Shown here: one piece after another, positions 10,950-20,723 of the stretch
Numbering within the stretch: position 1 is the first letter of the stretch
Layout of the letters: each line of letters starts with the position of its first letter
Source of the DNA: Candidimonas humi
GTDB taxonomy: Bacteria; Pseudomonadota; Gammaproteobacteria; Burkholderiales; Burkholderiaceae_B
DNA length: 64,000 nt
Reading direction: 5' to 3'
Assembly: GCF_019166065.1 (NCBI RefSeq)
Contig: NZ_JAHTBN010000001.1
Span: 434,001-498,000 of the forward strand
Notes under the pieces: generated by a model
Databases searched by the model: none
What the model was told of the DNA's origin: nothing
What the model saw: only the letters and a program-made list of their open reading frames with translations
Translations under genes and position numbers: made by a program

Positions 10950-11289
10950 GCGGGGGTCTCCTTGGATGCTTGCCATGATTCGTTACGGCGATCAGCCGTT
11001 CCGATTGCGCTGAAATGAAAGGCGGCGGGTATTCGATGGCCGCGCGCCTGTACAACCGATGTATCTCAGCTATTCTAGGAAAGAGTCCAGGCACAGGCAA
11101 GCTAAATTTCACTTTATGGTATTAATTTTCATAATGCGAAAAACATTGCTGGCGCCGCTCTACCGCCCCTATTTTGCCGCCACAGACTAAAATAAGGCTG
11201 GCCAATTAAATCAAATCGCCGCCGGCGGCCCGCCAGGGATGCGCCATGGCGGCTACGAGCCTATCGCAGCCAGGCACCCTACACGGCTT
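10950..11289. promoter_or_regulatory. Divergent promoter region between aceE and sensor kinase
   Basis: 340 bp without a gene. Bases 11100-11215 are clearly AT-richer than the surroundings, with runs such as TATTAATTTTCATAAT, and this is where promoters for the two divergent operons would be expected. Short inverted arms TTATG and CATAA flank the AT core near 11114-11134. I could not identify a known operator with confidence. Confidence 0.5.
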
Positions 11290-13047
11290 ATGGCAAGTCC
11301 ATCCAAGAAAACTCTTATTCCCACGACGTTCTACGATCAGGCCAAGGGCAACCGGCGCGGCTTCTACTGGCTGACGCCGGTCATCGTGCTGGTGCTGTAT
11401 CTGTGCGTGATGGGCGCCTTCATCTGGCTGCAGCGGCTGCACAACGACAGCGTGATGTTCGTCACCATCGACCAGGAAACCCGCCAGCAGCGGCTCATCA
11501 TGGTGGTGATCGCGCTGTCCTGCGTGATCGTGCTGAGCCTGCTCGCGCTGTGGCGCTACACGCGCTACCGCACCCGGGCCGAAGCCGCGCTCATCGCCGA
11601 GACGGGCTTCCGGCGCGCCATGGAAAACTCCATGTCCACCGGCATGCGGGTCTTCGACATGCAGGGGCGCATCGCCTACGTCAACCCGGCGTTCTGCCGC
11701 ATGATAGGCTGGAACGAGGCCGACCTGATCGGCCGCACCACGCCCTTCCCCTACTGGCTGCCGGGGCGCCACGCGCAACACCAGGAAACCCTCGATATCT
11801 TGCTGGCGGGGCGCACTCCCAGCAGCGGGCTGGAGGTCGAGGCGCAGCGCCGCGACGGCTCGCGCTTCACCGCGCGCATGTATGTCTCGCCCCTGCGCGA
11901 CCCGAACGGCGAACAGATCGGCTGGATGACATCCATGACCGACATCACCGAGCCCAAGCGCATCCGCGAGGCGCTCACTGCTGCGCACGAGCGCTTCATG
12001 ACCGTGCTGGAAGGCCTGGACGACGCCATCTCGGTGGTGGCTGACACTCCCGACGGGCTGGAGCTGCTGTTCGCCAACCGCACCTACCGGCGCTTCTTCG
12101 GCGCGCAGTCCAACGGCCACGGCGAATTGCTGGGCGGGCGCCTGGGCCGCTTCACCGATGAAACCGTGGAAGTCTTTTCCGAGTCGGCGCAGCGCTGGTT
12201 CGAAGTGCATCACCGCATACTGGCCTGGACCGACGGACGCCGCGTGCGCATGCAGGTGGCGCGCGACATCACCGAGCGCCGCAAGCACGAAGAGGCCTCG
12301 CGCGTGCAGCAAGAGAAAATCCAGCTCACCAGCCGCCTGACCACCATGGGCGAGATGGCCTCGTCCCTGGCCCACGAACTGAACCAGCCGCTGACCGCGA
12401 TCACCAACTACAGCATGGGCGCGGTGGCGATGATCAAGGCCGGCAACATCCAGCCCGAGATACTGCTGGGCGCCCTCGAAAAAGCCGCCAACCAGGCCGA
12501 GCGCGCCGGAAAAATCATCAGCCGCATCCGTGAATTCGTCAAGCGCAGCGAGCCGCGCCGCCAGTCCGTGCCGGTCACCCAGATACTGGATAACGCGATA
12601 GGCTTTGCCGAGATCGATGCCCGCAAGCGCCAGGTGGCGATCGAAAAGCGCCTGCCCGAGGCCATGCCCGCAGTCATGGCCGACCCGATCCTGATCGAGC
12701 AGGTATTATTGAATCTGCTCAAGAACGGCATCGAGGCCATGGAAAAAAGCGAGCATCGCGTCCTGCGCGTGGTGGTCACCGACGCGCACCCGCTGGTCGA
12801 GATCGCGGTCATCGACCGCGGCCACGGCCTGCGCGATCCCGAGCGGCTGTTCGAGCCTTTCTACAGCACCAAGTCCGAAGGGCTGGGCATGGGCCTGAAC
12901 ATCTGCCGCACCATCATAGAATCCCATCACGGCCGCCTCTGGGCGGCAGCCAACCCCGAAGGCGGTACGATTTTCCGCTTCACCCTGCCCTGCGCCGCGC
13001 CACAAGCGCCGAGCACGGCCGAGCATTCCCAGGAGTTGCATGCATGA
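11290..13047 (+). CDS. PAS-domain sensor histidine kinase
   Basis: 585 residues from ATG 11290; an in-frame start 17 codons earlier lies in poorly conserved sequence. Two transmembrane segments (about residues 27-47 and 74-93) are followed by a PAS domain (about 105-230, FDMQGRIAYVNPAF), a second degenerate PAS-like region, and a HisKA/HATPase core. The phosphoacceptor His362 is in SSLAHELNQPL, the N-box is NLLKNGIEAME, and glycine boxes follow. The core resembles the FixL/DctB/TtrS group. It overlaps the response regulator gene by 4 nt (ATGA), so they form a cognate pair. The signal is unknown; position opposite the pyruvate dehydrogenase operon suggests central or respiratory metabolism. 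Confidence 0.92.
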   Translation: MASPSKKTLIPTTFYDQAKGNRRGFYWLTPVIVLVLYLCVMGAFIWLQRLHNDSVMFVTIDQETRQQRLIMVVIALSCVIVLSLLALWRYTRYRTRAEAALIAETGFRRAMENSMSTGMRVFDMQGRIAYVNPAFCRMIGWNEADLIGRTTPFPYWLPGRHAQHQETLDILLAGRTPSSGLEVEAQRRDGSRFTARMYVSPLRDPNGEQIGWMTSMTDITEPKRIREALTAAHERFMTVLEGLDDAISVVADTPDGLELLFANRTYRRFFGAQSNGHGELLGGRLGRFTDETVEVFSESAQRWFEVHHRILAWTDGRRVRMQVARDITERRKHEEASRVQQEKIQLTSRLTTMGEMASSLAHELNQPLTAITNYSMGAVAMIKAGNIQPEILLGALEKAANQAERAGKIISRIREFVKRSEPRRQSVPVTQILDNAIGFAEIDARKRQVAIEKRLPEAMPAVMADPILIEQVLLNLLKNGIEAMEKSEHRVLRVVVTDAHPLVEIAVIDRGHGLRDPERLFEPFYSTKSEGLGMGLNICRTIIESHHGRLWAAANPEGGTIFRFTLPCAAPQAPSTAEHSQELHA

Positions 13048-13670
13048 CTACACCCCAAGCCCCCGGCACCATATACATCGTCGATGACGACGAGGCGGTG
13101 CGCGATTCCCTGCGCTGGCTGCTCGAAGCCAACGGCTACCGCGTACGCAGTTTCGGCGCCGCGGAGGAATTCCTCAACGCCTACGACCCGGACCAGGTCG
13201 GGGTGCTGATCGCCGACGTGCGCATGCCCGGCATGAGCGGGCTGGAACTGCAGGAAGAACTGATGGCGCGCCGGGCCCCCCTGCCCATCGTGTTCATCAC
13301 CGGCCACGGCGACGTGCCGATGGCGGTTTCGACCATGAAGAAAGGCGCCGTCGACTTCCTGGAAAAACCCTTCAATGAAACCGACTTGCGCACCATCGTC
13401 GCCAATATGCTGCAGCAGGCCAGCGAGCGCGTCAGCCAGGCCCAGGCCCAGAAAAGCCACCAGGCGGTGCTCAGCCGCCTGACCACGCGCGAGCAGCAAG
13501 TGCTCGAACGCATCGTCGCCGGGCGCCTGAACAAGCAGATCGCCGGCGACCTCAACATCAGCATCAAGACGGTGGAAGCCCACCGCGCCAACATCATGGA
13601 GAAACTCGAAGTGACCACCGTCGCCGACCTCATGAAGATCGCCCTGGCCAAGGCCGAGGGAACCGTATGA
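13044..13670 (+). CDS. FixJ/NarL-type response regulator
   Basis: 208 residues: an N-terminal receiver domain with acidic pocket VDDDE (residues 13-17), phosphoacceptor Asp58 (IADVRMPG), conserved Thr in FITGHGD and Lys in FLEKPF, then a C-terminal LuxR-type helix-turn-helix ([20 protein letters not shown]). This is the FixJ/TodT/StyR architecture, matching the FixL-like kinase encoded just upstream. The start overlaps the kinase stop and the stop overlaps the folD start (both ATGA), so all three are probably translationally coupled. Confidence 0.94.
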   Translation: MTTPQAPGTIYIVDDDEAVRDSLRWLLEANGYRVRSFGAAEEFLNAYDPDQVGVLIADVRMPGMSGLELQEELMARRAPLPIVFITGHGDVPMAVSTMKKGAVDFLEKPFNETDLRTIVANMLQQASERVSQAQAQKSHQAVLSRLTTREQQVLERIVAGRLNKQIAGDLNISIKTVEAHRANIMEKLEVTTVADLMKIALAKAEGTV

Positions 13671-14605
13671 GCTCGTCCGCTGCACCGGCCGCAAGCAGCG
13701 GCCTTTCCGATCGGCAAGACGCACAGCGCGCACCAGGCGGGCAAGACTCCGGGCTGGGACGCATCATAGACGGCAAGGCCCTGTCCGAGTCGATCCGCGC
13801 CGACGTGGCCCGGCGTGCGCGCGAACTGGCCGCGCGCGGCGTCGTGCCGGGCCTGGCCGTCGTACTGGTCGGCGACAATCCGGCCTCGCAGGTGTATGTG
13901 CGCAACAAGGCGGCGGCCTGCGAAAAAGCCGGGCTGCATTCGCGCGTACTGCGCCTGGCGGCCGACATTTCCGAGCAGGCGCTGCTCGAAGTCGTGCAAG
14001 AGCTCAACCGCGACCCCGCCGTGCACGGCATCCTGGTGCAACTGCCGCTGCCGCCGCACATGGACGCGGCCAAGGTCATAGAAACCATCGCCGCCGACAA
14101 GGACGTGGACGGCTTCCACGTCAGCAATGCCGGCCTGCTGATGACCGGCAAGCCGCTGTTCCGGCCCTGCACGCCCTACGGCATCATGAAGATCCTGGAA
14201 TCCGAGCAGGTCGCCCTGCGCGGCGCCGAGGCGGTCGTGGTGGGCGCCAGCAACATCGTCGGCAAGCCCATGGCCATGCTGCTGCTGGCCGCCGGCGCCA
14301 CCGTCACGCTGTGCAATTCCAAGACCCGCGACCTGGGCACCCAGACGCGCCGCGCCGACGTGCTGGTGGTGGCCACCGGCAAGCCCGGCATCGTCACCGG
14401 CGACATGATCAAGCCCGGCGCCACCGTGATAGACGTGGGCATCAACCGCAATGCCGACGGCAAGCTGGTCGGCGACGTCGACTTCGAGTCCGCGCGCCGT
14501 GTCGCCGGCGCGATCACGCCCGTGCCCGGCGGCGTAGGCCCCATGACCATAGCCATGCTGCTGGTCAATACCCTGGAAGCCGCCGAGCGCAGCCTGCAAC
14601 ATTGA
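13667..14605 (+). CDS. folD: Methylenetetrahydrofolate dehydrogenase / cyclohydrolase (FolD)
   Basis: Bifunctional NADP-dependent interconversion of 5,10-methylene-THF and 10-formyl-THF for one-carbon metabolism. The 312 residues include the FolD signatures with the substrate Lys in YVRNKAAAC, the QLPLPPHMD motif, the Rossmann segment [14 protein letters not shown] and the C-terminal [10 protein letters not shown]. The protein is about 30 residues longer than usual at the N-terminus, a Ser/Ala/Gln-rich stretch before [12 protein letters not shown] kept the ATG that overlaps the response-regulator stop (ATGA), but a later start is possible. Confidence 0.94.
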   Translation: MSSSAAPAASSGLSDRQDAQRAPGGQDSGLGRIIDGKALSESIRADVARRARELAARGVVPGLAVVLVGDNPASQVYVRNKAAACEKAGLHSRVLRLAADISEQALLEVVQELNRDPAVHGILVQLPLPPHMDAAKVIETIAADKDVDGFHVSNAGLLMTGKPLFRPCTPYGIMKILESEQVALRGAEAVVVGASNIVGKPMAMLLLAAGATVTLCNSKTRDLGTQTRRADVLVVATGKPGIVTGDMIKPGATVIDVGINRNADGKLVGDVDFESARRVAGAITPVPGGVGPMTIAMLLVNTLEAAERSLQH

Positions 14606-14698
14606 CGTTCCCGCCGGCCGGGCGCCCGATTTGAACTTTGGCCCATGCCCTGCGGTCAATACTATTAGATCGATATCAACGCCCTGAACCAAGCAAAC

Positions 14699-14737
14699 GG
14701 ACTGGCGGCACCGGCCTCCCCCCGGCGCCGCCAGTCC
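14699..14737 (+). promoter_or_regulatory. Strong hairpin in the prlC leader
   Basis: An 11-bp perfect stem (GGACTGGCGGC at 14699-14709, GCCGCCAGTCC at 14727-14737) ends 19 nt before the prlC start codon. There is no T-run after it, so it is not a standard terminator. I see no clear Shine-Dalgarno sequence between hairpin and ATG, so the structure may affect translation of prlC or partly separate it from folD. Confidence 0.45.
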
Positions 14738-14756
14738 ATGCCAACCGCAATACGCC

Positions 14757-16838
14757 ATGCCCCTGACATCCAATCCCCTGATGGTCCCGGCCGATGCGCC
14801 GGTCGACTATGCCGCCGTCCAGCCCGCGCACATCGTGCCGGCCATAAGCTCATTCATCGCCACCGCGCGGGCGGCCGTGGAACGGGCCGCCGACCCGGCG
14901 CTCGAACCTGCCTGGGACAATCTGGTCGAGCCGGTCGAAGACGCCGGCGAGCAGCTCTGGCGCGCCTGGTCGATCGCCGGCCACCTGAATGCCGTGGTCA
15001 ATACCGCCGAATTGCGCGAAGCCTATAACGAATGCCTGCCGCTGGTCACGGAATTCTCCACCTGGCTCGGGCTGCACACTGGCTTGTACGCGCAATACCA
15101 GCGCCTGCGCGACGGCGCCGGCTTTCGCAAGTTGTCCGCAACCCGCCAGCGCATCGTCGAGCTGGCCTTGCGCGACTTCCGCCTGAGCGGCGTGCAGCTC
15201 CAGGGCGCGGACCGCGAACGCTACGCGCAGATTTCCGAACAAGAAGCCCAGGCATCGCAAAAGTTCTCGGAAAACGTGCTCGACGCCACGGACCAATGGT
15301 CCTTGCACATCGAGGACGAGGCCAGGCTGGCCGGCGTGCCCGAGGACGTGCGGCAGGCGGCGCACAAGGCCGCCCGCGACGACGGCCTGGCCGGCTGGAA
15401 GCTGAGCCTGAAGATGCCCTGCTACCTGCCGGTGATGCAGCATGCCCGCGACCGCACCTTGCGCGAGACCATGTACCGGGCATACGCCACCCTGGCTTCG
15501 GAACAGAGCGGCGACCCGGCGCTCGACAACTCGCCGCTGATCGAACAATTGCTGCAACTGCGCGTCCAGCAGGCGGAACTGCTGGGCTATGCCGACTACG
15601 CCGAGCTGAAGCTGCAGACCCGCATGGCGGAAAGTTCCGTCCAGGTGCTGGATTTCCTGCGCGAATTGGCGGCGCGGGCGCGGCCCTATGCCGAGCGCGA
15701 CCTGGTGGAACTGCGCGAATTCGCCGCGCAGAACCTGGGGCTGCAAACGCTGGAAATGTGGGACGTGCCCTATGCCAGCGAACGCCTGCGCGAAGAACGC
15801 TATGCGTATTCCGAAGAAACGCTCAAGCCCTACTTCACCGAGCCGCGCGTTCTGCAGGGCTTGTGCGGAATGATCGAAACGCTGTTCGGAGTGCGCGTGC
15901 TGCCCTGCCCCATGCCGCTATGGCACCCGGACGCCCACGCCCTGCGCATAGAAACCCCGCAAGGCGAGCTGCTGGGGCATCTGCTCATGGACCTGTACGC
16001 CCGCACCGGCAAACAAAGCGGCGCCTGGGTCGACAGCGAGCGCAGCCGGCGCCGGGCCGGCTCGCGCCTGCGCACGCCCATCGCCTACCTGACTTGCAAT
16101 TTCTCGGCACCGCAGGACGGCAAGCCGGCGCTGCTGACCCACGATGACGTCATCACCCTCTTCCACGAAAGCGGGCATGCCTTGCATACCCTGCTGTCCG
16201 AGGTCGACGATCCCGCCGCCGCGGCCTTTGCCAGCGTCGAATGGGACGCCATCGAGCTGCCCTCGCAATTCATGGAGAATTTCTGCTGGGAATGGTCGGT
16301 GCTGCGCTCGCTGTCCGCGCACGTTCAGACCGGCGAACCGCTGCCGCGCGCGCTCTACGACAAGCTGCTGGCGGCGCGCAATTTCCAGAGCGGCATGCAG
16401 ACGGTGCGCCAGATCGAATTCTCGCTGTTCGACATGCTGATCCACGGGCGCGGCGCCGCGCTCGACATCCGCGGCGTGCTGGAAGTGCTGGACCAGGTCC
16501 GCAAGGAAGTCGCGGTGCTGATGCCGCCGTCCTGGCAGCGCTTCCCGCATAATTTCTCGCACCTGTTCGCCGGCGGCTACGGCGCGGGCTATTACAGCTA
16601 CAAGTGGGCCGAGGTGCTGTCGGCCGACGCCTATGCGCTGTTCGAGGAGCATGCCGGCCGCGATGCCGACGGCACGCGCAACACGCTGGACCCGGAAACC
16701 GGCCGGCGCTTCCGCAAGGAGATCCTGGCGGTGGGCGGCTCGCGCCCCGCGGCCGAATCGTTCCGCGCTTTCCGGGGACGCGACCCGAGCATGGAGGCGC
16801 TGCTGCGCCATAACGGCATGGGCAGCACCGGCCTATAA
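14757..16838 (+). CDS. prlC: Oligopeptidase A, M3 zinc metallopeptidase
   Basis: Cytoplasmic endopeptidase that degrades signal peptides and short oligopeptides. 693 residues, close to E. coli PrlC (680). The zinc motif HExxH is in FHESGHALH with His470, Glu471 and His474 in line with the family, and the downstream Glu ligand lies in the following helix (EWDAIELPSQFMEN). The N-terminal TSNPL matches the start of other OpdA proteins and supports this ATG although no good ribosome site precedes it. Same strand as folD, 151 nt downstream. Confidence 0.95.
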   Translation: MPLTSNPLMVPADAPVDYAAVQPAHIVPAISSFIATARAAVERAADPALEPAWDNLVEPVEDAGEQLWRAWSIAGHLNAVVNTAELREAYNECLPLVTEFSTWLGLHTGLYAQYQRLRDGAGFRKLSATRQRIVELALRDFRLSGVQLQGADRERYAQISEQEAQASQKFSENVLDATDQWSLHIEDEARLAGVPEDVRQAAHKAARDDGLAGWKLSLKMPCYLPVMQHARDRTLRETMYRAYATLASEQSGDPALDNSPLIEQLLQLRVQQAELLGYADYAELKLQTRMAESSVQVLDFLRELAARARPYAERDLVELREFAAQNLGLQTLEMWDVPYASERLREERYAYSEETLKPYFTEPRVLQGLCGMIETLFGVRVLPCPMPLWHPDAHALRIETPQGELLGHLLMDLYARTGKQSGAWVDSERSRRRAGSRLRTPIAYLTCNFSAPQDGKPALLTHDDVITLFHESGHALHTLLSEVDDPAAAAFASVEWDAIELPSQFMENFCWEWSVLRSLSAHVQTGEPLPRALYDKLLAARNFQSGMQTVRQIEFSLFDMLIHGRGAALDIRGVLEVLDQVRKEVAVLMPPSWQRFPHNFSHLFAGGYGAGYYSYKWAEVLSADAYALFEEHAGRDADGTRNTLDPETGRRFRKEILAVGGSRPAAESFRAFRGRDPSMEALLRHNGMGSTGL

Positions 16839-16983
16839 TCGGAACGGCAGCCCCCAGGGCTGCATGGCGCCCGCCGGCCCGCGCCATGCCCGGTGTCCGT
16901 TCCGGGCCAGCCCCCAGGCCGGCGCGATCGTCCGGTGGCGCTGCCCAGCGCAACGCCTTTTTTAATGTAATCAGGCCTCAGTC

Positions 16984-17604
16984 ATGAATATTCCCGGTCT
17001 GCGCCAGTTGCGCAGCTTGCTACTGATCGCCATGCTGGGTTTTGCCGGCATGGCCTGTGCCGCCGACAGCGCCATCCACAACGTGCGCGGCTTTCTGCCC
17101 GACCTGCATTTCACGCTGGAGGGCGCCGGCAACAAGACGATCACACAGGCGAACTTCAAGGGCAAGACCGTGGTGCTGTTCTTCGGCTATGCCAGTTGCC
17201 CCGACATCTGTCCGACCACCATGGTGCAGCTCTCGCAAGTGATGCACGAGCTCGGGCCCGAGGCCAAGAACGTGCGTATCCTTTTCGTCAGCGTCGACCC
17301 GCACCGCGACACCCCCGACAAGCTGCAGGCCTATGTAGACGCCTTCGACAAGCACGCCATCGGCCTGACCGGCACCGAAAAGCAGATTGCCGACGTGGCG
17401 CGCCGCTACCGTGTGTCCTACCAGATAGAAAAGCCCAAGCCGGGCCAGGGCGACAACTACGAGGTGTCGCACAGCCGCGGCATCTATATCTTCGATTCGC
17501 AGGGCCGCGCCCGCCTGCTGGCCGCCGACAGCGAGTCGGTGCCGGCGCTCACCCGCAGCCTGCAGACCCTGCTGGCGCAAACCGGCAAGGCGCCGGCGGG
17601 CTGA
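16984..17604 (+). CDS. SCO1/SenC copper chaperone
   Basis: 206-residue thioredoxin-fold protein of the Sco family, which delivers copper to the CuA site of cytochrome c oxidase or acts as a thiol reductase for it. The N-terminal hydrophobic segment (residues 10-25) ends in ACAAD, suggesting signal peptidase I cleavage or membrane anchoring. The copper ligands are Cys72 and Cys76 in the CPDIC motif, and the distal His163 is in EVSHSRGIY. It follows prlC on the same strand after 145 nt and converges on piuC. Confidence 0.92.
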   Translation: MNIPGLRQLRSLLLIAMLGFAGMACAADSAIHNVRGFLPDLHFTLEGAGNKTITQANFKGKTVVLFFGYASCPDICPTTMVQLSQVMHELGPEAKNVRILFVSVDPHRDTPDKLQAYVDAFDKHAIGLTGTEKQIADVARRYRVSYQIEKPKPGQGDNYEVSHSRGIYIFDSQGRARLLAADSESVPALTRSLQTLLAQTGKAPAG

Positions 17605-17612
17605 TGCCTGCG

Positions 17613-18299
17613 CTACGTATCGCTCCAGATACGCAACAGGTTGTGATAACAGGCCACCAGGCTGCGCCGCGCCTGAGCATCGCCATTGGTCGCGCCCAGG
17701 CGCCGGATCGCATCGTCCATCTCGAACAGCAGCGTGCGCTGTTCGTCCGAGCGCACCAGGCTCTGCACCCAGAAAAAACTCGCCAGGCGCGTGCCGCGCG
17801 TCACCGGCCGCACATGGTGCAGGCTGGTGCCCGGATAGACGACGGCATGGCCCGCCGGCAGCTTGACGGGGTGCGCGCCGTAAGTGTCCTCGATCACCAG
17901 CTCGCCGCCGTCATAGTCCTCGGGAGGCGTAAGAAACAGCGTCACGGACACGTCGGTGCGCACCCTCAGGCCCTGGCCGGGCGTCAGGCGTATGGCGCCG
18001 TCCACGTGGCTGCCGAAATGCTGGCCGCCGGCATAGCGATTGAACAGCGGCGGATACGCCCGATTGGGCAGCACCGCGCTGATGAACAAAGGGTTGCGCT
18101 CGAGCGCGCCCAGCACTAGGTCGCCCAGTTCGCGCGCCAGCGGCGAACCCTCCGCGATCTGCTGGTTATCCTTGACCGGCGCGCCGGTGTAGCCGGCCGT
18201 GGCCCGGCCGTCGACCCAGGCATCGCCGCCCTGCTCCAGCCTGGCGCGCACGGCCGCCACGGCCTGCTGGTCGAGCACATCGGGAATGGAAACAATCAT
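17613..18299 (-). CDS. piuC: PKHD-type Fe(II)/2-oxoglutarate hydroxylase PiuC
   Basis: 228-residue dioxygenase of the PiuC/YbiX family, commonly encoded beside iron-regulated TonB receptors. The Fe(II) ligands are His98-x-Asp100 (HFGSHVDG) and His161 in SLHHVRPVTRG, with Arg171 placed to bind 2-oxoglutarate. The physiological substrate of the family is not settled. It starts 24 nt downstream of the TonB receptor stop on the same strand, so the two form a receptor-piuC operon like fiu-ybiX, probably repressed by Fur when iron is plentiful. Confidence 0.93.
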   Translation of the reverse strand: MIVSIPDVLDQQAVAAVRARLEQGGDAWVDGRATAGYTGAPVKDNQQIAEGSPLARELGDLVLGALERNPLFISAVLPNRAYPPLFNRYAGGQHFGSHVDGAIRLTPGQGLRVRTDVSVTLFLTPPEDYDGGELVIEDTYGAHPVKLPAGHAVVYPGTSLHHVRPVTRGTRLASFFWVQSLVRSDEQRTLLFEMDDAIRRLGATNGDAQARRSLVACYHNLLRIWSDT

Positions 18300-18323
18300 T
18301 GCGAGGCCTTGCCTGGGACTGGT

Positions 18324-20540
18324 TCAGAACCGATAGTCGAGCGTGGCAAGGAAGGTGCGGCCTATGCCCGGCACCGCTCGTCCACCGTCGGATTGAATGA
18401 TGCCGTCATAATACTGTTTGTCGGTCAGATTCAGGGCATTTAGCCGTATGTCGTACTTGGCCGCGTGGTAGGCGACCATCGCATCCCAGCGCGTATAGCC
18501 CGGCACCTTCACCACATCGTTGTTGGCGGCGTAGCGCGAAGACATATAGGTCGGCCCGCCGCCTATCTCCCAGTGCGGCGCCACTTTGTAAGTGGTCCAC
18601 AGCGTCAGGGTATTGCGCGGCGTGTTCGCCACCGCGTTGCCCTCGGTGCCATCGAAGGCCTTGCGGATCTCGCTGTCCAGATACGTGTAGCCGCCATAAA
18701 CCTGCCATTTCTTGGTGATCTGGCCGGCCACGCCGACCTGGTAGCCTCGCACCCGGGTCTTGCCCTCCGACGTGTAATTGCCATCGATATCCATGATGGC
18801 CGCGTTCTTCTGGTTGATCTGGAACAGCGACTGGGTCACGGACAGATTGCCGCCCAGCAGCGCCCACTTGCTGCCGATCTCGAACGACTCGCTGGTGGCG
18901 GGCTCGAGCGGCTGCGTCTGGCCGCGAGACAGCGTCAGCGCCTCGAGGGACGGGTCGAACGAGGTGCCGTACGACACATAATAGGACTGCCAGTCGGCGG
19001 GCTGGTAGATCACGCCGCCGCGCACGCTGGTGTAGGTGCTGGTTTGCGAAAAATGCGCCGGCGCCGTCGTGCTGTTGTCGATCGATGCGTCATAGCGGTC
19101 CCAGCGCACGCCGCCCACCAGCTTCCAATGTTCGCCCAGCGATACCGTATCGTTCAAATACAGGCCCAGTGAATCCGCGGTGGAATCCGCGCGATTGCCG
19201 GCTACCGTGGTCGTGCCGGCAAGCCTGCCCGTGTATGCCGGATCGGCCAGCGAAACAATGCCCAGGGTGCCGCTGGGCATGCCGGGCGCCGTCGAGGTAT
19301 AGCTCTGGTTGCTGTAGGTTTCGTGGCCCACGTCCACGCCCGCAATCACGTCTTGCTTCAGCCAGCCTTGCCCGAACTTGCCCTCGACATCCGTAGAGTT
19401 GTAGAAGGAATGATCGTTGATGGTCCGGTCCTTGCTCGCCAGCTTGACGTATAGCTGCGACATGGGCAGCGAGGTGTAGTTGCCGTTGGACAGGGCTGGT
19501 GACTTGATGGAAGGCCCGGTCAATACACTGGCCGGATTGGTCTCGCGGGCGTCGGTGCCATAGTGGCTGTATTGCGTCTGGTTGCGCAGCGTGACGCCAT
19601 CGTCGAAGTGGTGCACCACACGCGCCGAGAACGTCTGCACGTCCTGTACCGTACGGTCGTCGGTGAAACCGTAGAATTTCGACTTGTCCACCGCAGCTGG
19701 CCGGCCGTTGAGCGCCGGCACGCCATAGTCGGGCTGATCGCGGTTGTGCTGGATCAGCGCCGATAGCGTGACCTCGGTCGGCGTGCCTATGCCCATGCGC
19801 AGCGTCGGCGCAAAGCCATAGTCTTTGTTCGTCATCACATCGCGCGTGCTGCCGATGTCCTGCCCGAAGCCGTTCAGGCGCAACGCCGCAGTGTCTGACA
19901 GCGGCTGGTTCACGTCGAAGCTCGCCCGATAGTGATCGTCGGTGCCCACCGTGGCCGAAACCGAGGCTGCCTGCTTGAGGTTCGCCTGCTTGCTCACCTG
20001 GTTGATCACCCCGCCCGTAGAGCCGCGCCCGAAATACAGGGAAGACGGGCCGTACAGCACATCGATCGATTCCAGGTCGAAGGTATCGCGGTAGTATTGG
20101 CCCCGATCCCGGAAGCCATCCAGATAGATGTCGGTGCGCGCAGTGAAACCGCGCAAATTGATGTTGTTGCCGATCTGCCCGCCTTCGGCGGCGCCAAGGG
20201 TAATGCCCGGCACATTGCGCAGCGCGTCCTGGAAGGATGTCGCGCCCTGCGACTGCAGCAACTGTTTGTTCACCGAGACGACAGCCTGCGGTATATCCAT
20301 CGGGTCGGCAGGCACCTTCGCGCCGACGCTGGATTTTTCGGATTGGAACCCGGACTGCTCCGGCTGCAGCCCATACACATTCACCGCCGGCAGCTGCGCC
20401 ACGCCCGGTGCCTGTCCCGGCTGCCCTTGGGCCGGCGGACTCGCGTCCCGCGCCGGCGCCGTCTGCGCCAGGACCGGGACGGGCACGGGGAGGGCCAGCG
20501 CAGCCATGCAGGCGCCGGCCAGTGGATTCAGCTTGAACAT
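18324..20540 (-). CDS. TonB-dependent siderophore receptor (Fiu-like context)
   Basis: About 738 residues from ATG 20540. A signal peptide (hydrophobic core to VLAQ, residue about 26) is followed by a plug domain (IPQAVVSVNKQLL ... GPSSLYFGRGSTGGVINQVSK) and a 22-strand barrel ending in the C-terminal Phe (LDYRF) needed for Bam assembly. There is no STN signalling domain, so it is probably a plain transporter. Its pairing with piuC matches catecholate-type receptors such as Fiu/PiuA. A Fur-like box lies about 185 nt upstream. The exact ligand cannot be read from sequence. Confidence 0.92.
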   Translation of the reverse strand: MFKLNPLAGACMAALALPVPVPVLAQTAPARDASPPAQGQPGQAPGVAQLPAVNVYGLQPEQSGFQSEKSSVGAKVPADPMDIPQAVVSVNKQLLQSQGATSFQDALRNVPGITLGAAEGGQIGNNINLRGFTARTDIYLDGFRDRGQYYRDTFDLESIDVLYGPSSLYFGRGSTGGVINQVSKQANLKQAASVSATVGTDDHYRASFDVNQPLSDTAALRLNGFGQDIGSTRDVMTNKDYGFAPTLRMGIGTPTEVTLSALIQHNRDQPDYGVPALNGRPAAVDKSKFYGFTDDRTVQDVQTFSARVVHHFDDGVTLRNQTQYSHYGTDARETNPASVLTGPSIKSPALSNGNYTSLPMSQLYVKLASKDRTINDHSFYNSTDVEGKFGQGWLKQDVIAGVDVGHETYSNQSYTSTAPGMPSGTLGIVSLADPAYTGRLAGTTTVAGNRADSTADSLGLYLNDTVSLGEHWKLVGGVRWDRYDASIDNSTTAPAHFSQTSTYTSVRGGVIYQPADWQSYYVSYGTSFDPSLEALTLSRGQTQPLEPATSESFEIGSKWALLGGNLSVTQSLFQINQKNAAIMDIDGNYTSEGKTRVRGYQVGVAGQITKKWQVYGGYTYLDSEIRKAFDGTEGNAVANTPRNTLTLWTTYKVAPHWEIGGGPTYMSSRYAANNDVVKVPGYTRWDAMVAYHAAKYDIRLNALNLTDKQYYDGIIQSDGGRAVPGIGRTFLATLDYRF

Positions 20541-20723
20541 GAGGATTCCCTGTATATCAAACCCGCGCGCGGCCATTGCACACCCGGCCGGCCTGGCGGC
20601 GCAGACCCTCATTTAGAAGAGAGAGCGCCACCCAGCGGCGGGCAGGCATGACAGCAGGGCCAGCCCTGCCGGATGCGTCCGGAAGCGTCTTTACGCGCAT
20701 CCGGGTAACGGGTTTAATTGTTT

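Noticed and set aside
6558-11018. A plus-strand open frame of 1486 codons across the pyruvate dehydrogenase operon
   Set aside because: It is antisense to aceE, aceF and lpdA, which have full family motifs. Its protein is His/Arg/Gln-rich with no domain, as expected of a high-GC shadow frame.
16847-16863. Hairpin GCAGCCC-CCA-GGGCTGC after prlC as terminator
   Set aside because: No T-run follows and the next gene is on the same strand; stem too short to call.
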